Shown here in pieces: positions 63,494 through 64,000 of a stretch of 64,000 nt of DNA. The position numbers were made by a program, and so were the translations under genes. Under the pieces are notes generated by a model that worked only from the letters and a program-made list of their open reading frames with translations, searched no databases and was not told the DNA's origin. Position 1 is the first letter of the stretch, and every line of letters starts with the position of its first letter. The stretch spans positions 620,001 through 684,000 of the forward strand of contig CALXMF010000001.1 in NCBI GenBank assembly GCA_944389415.1, written 5' to 3'. Origin of the DNA: an uncultured Spirochaetota bacterium (GTDB taxonomy: Bacteria > Spirochaetota > Spirochaetia > Treponematales > Treponemataceae).

Positions 63494-64000
63494 ATGACCT
63501 TCAAAGCTTCCCATTACAGAAAACTGGAAGTTTTAATAAGAACAGATGGCATAAATAAAACAGTTTCAGTTGATGGTGTCAGCCGCAGTACTGGTGTTCT
63601 TCAGTTTTGCCATTTTGTTTTTGATCTTGCGGAACAATCTGAACATACATTGCTTTTGCCGGATGATTTTATTGGATTGTGTTATCTCTCCGGCAGTGAT
63701 GATATCCTTTCCAGAGGAATTACATTTATCGATTCGGATGGAAAATTATATTCTTGTGAGACTCTAGCTGGCAAATATGATACCCCGTATCGAGAACAAT
63801 TTCACTTTGCAGCTTTTGCAGGATGGATGAACGATCCTAACGGATTATGTTTTTTTAATGGCTATTATCATCTATTTTATCAGGCAAATCCATTTGGGCA
63901 GCAATGGGATACCATGTTTTGGGGACATGCTGTCAGTCGTGATTTAGTTCATTGGACACATTTGCCGTTTGTTTTTTTTCCTCAGCCAGAGTTATCTTTT
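63494..64000 (+). CDS. GH32 beta-fructosidase (sucrose/fructan hydrolase), N-terminal part
   Basis: 169 residues to the window edge; the gene continues. The GH32 nucleophile motif WMNDPNG is at 111-117 (Asp114), followed by [11 protein letters not shown] and [16 protein letters not shown], typical of sucrose-6-phosphate hydrolases and fructosidases. The first 105 residues are a beta-rich extension ahead of the catalytic blade, longer than in plain invertases. No signal peptide is seen, so it is probably cytoplasmic. Start at 63494 after AAGGAG. It is controlled by the divergent LacI protein. The choice among sucrose, sucrose-phosphate and fructans needs the rest of the gene. Confidence 0.9.
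   Translation, partial: MTFKASHYRKLEVLIRTDGINKTVSVDGVSRSTGVLQFCHFVFDLAEQSEHTLLLPDDFIGLCYLSGSDDILSRGITFIDSDGKLYSCETLAGKYDTPYREQFHFAAFAGWMNDPNGLCFFNGYYHLFYQANPFGQQWDTMFWGHAVSRDLVHWTHLPFVFFPQPELSF

Noticed and set aside
1-64000. CRISPR arrays, insertion sequences, rRNA genes and integrases
   Set aside because: No regularly spaced repeats, transposase or integrase signatures, or rRNA motifs were seen in a read of the window, though short degraded elements could have been missed.

Overview
The window looks like a chromosomal segment of a host-associated spirochaete, most likely a treponeme. The evidence is the block tRNA-Thr, rpmG, tRNA-Trp, secE, nusG, rplKAJL, rpoBC; an RpoB carrying Asn at the position of E. 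coli Ser531, as reported for spirochaetes; a fused aroD-aroE gene; several large lipoproteins and outer-membrane beta-barrels; and a G9 homopolymer upstream of a lipoprotein gene. No species is claimed.

Layout. 1-185 is the start of a leftward serine acetyltransferase gene cut by the window edge. 290-11865 is the transcription/translation block, from a strong promoter to a terminator after rpoC. 11863-20044 is a glycan module: an AraC-type regulator facing a sugar ABC transporter (binding protein and two permeases, no ATPase), a GH112 beta-galactosyl-HexNAc phosphorylase that points to mucin- or milk-type disaccharides, and a 5'-nucleotidase-like lipoprotein. After a small barrel protein, 20781-22348 is a tight leftward, visibly GC-rich cassette of five small genes that resembles a phage lysis module: coiled-coil/TM protein, NlpC/P60 peptidase without signal peptide, holin-like protein, and two overlapping envelope proteins. 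A divergent LuxR-type regulator follows, then the G9 tract and a large lipoprotein. 25139-34360 holds tex, a lipoprotein/barrel pair and the electron-bifurcating pair nfnAB. 34373-40810 holds a CmpB-type membrane protein and a leftward GH63-like hydrolase, ppx, ppk1, yjbQ run. 40909-43242 encodes an unusual fusion of a GatB-like domain and an asparaginase-like domain, both lacking expected active-site residues. 43211-53317 holds envelope and unknown genes, radA, and a HAD plus radical-SAM pair. 53460-57172 has arginase, def, fmt and a PASTA protein. 57192-62310 has nhaC, aroDE, rpiA and an MFS transporter. 62344-64000 has a LacI regulator divergent from a GH32 fructosidase, with three operator-like sites.

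Two loci deserve most attention. The first is the lysis-like cassette with its divergent regulator, which could be a prophage relic or a domesticated release system. The second is the GatB/asparaginase fusion. Coordinates of starts were chosen from ribosome-binding sites, family alignment from memory, and overlaps; no database search was possible.
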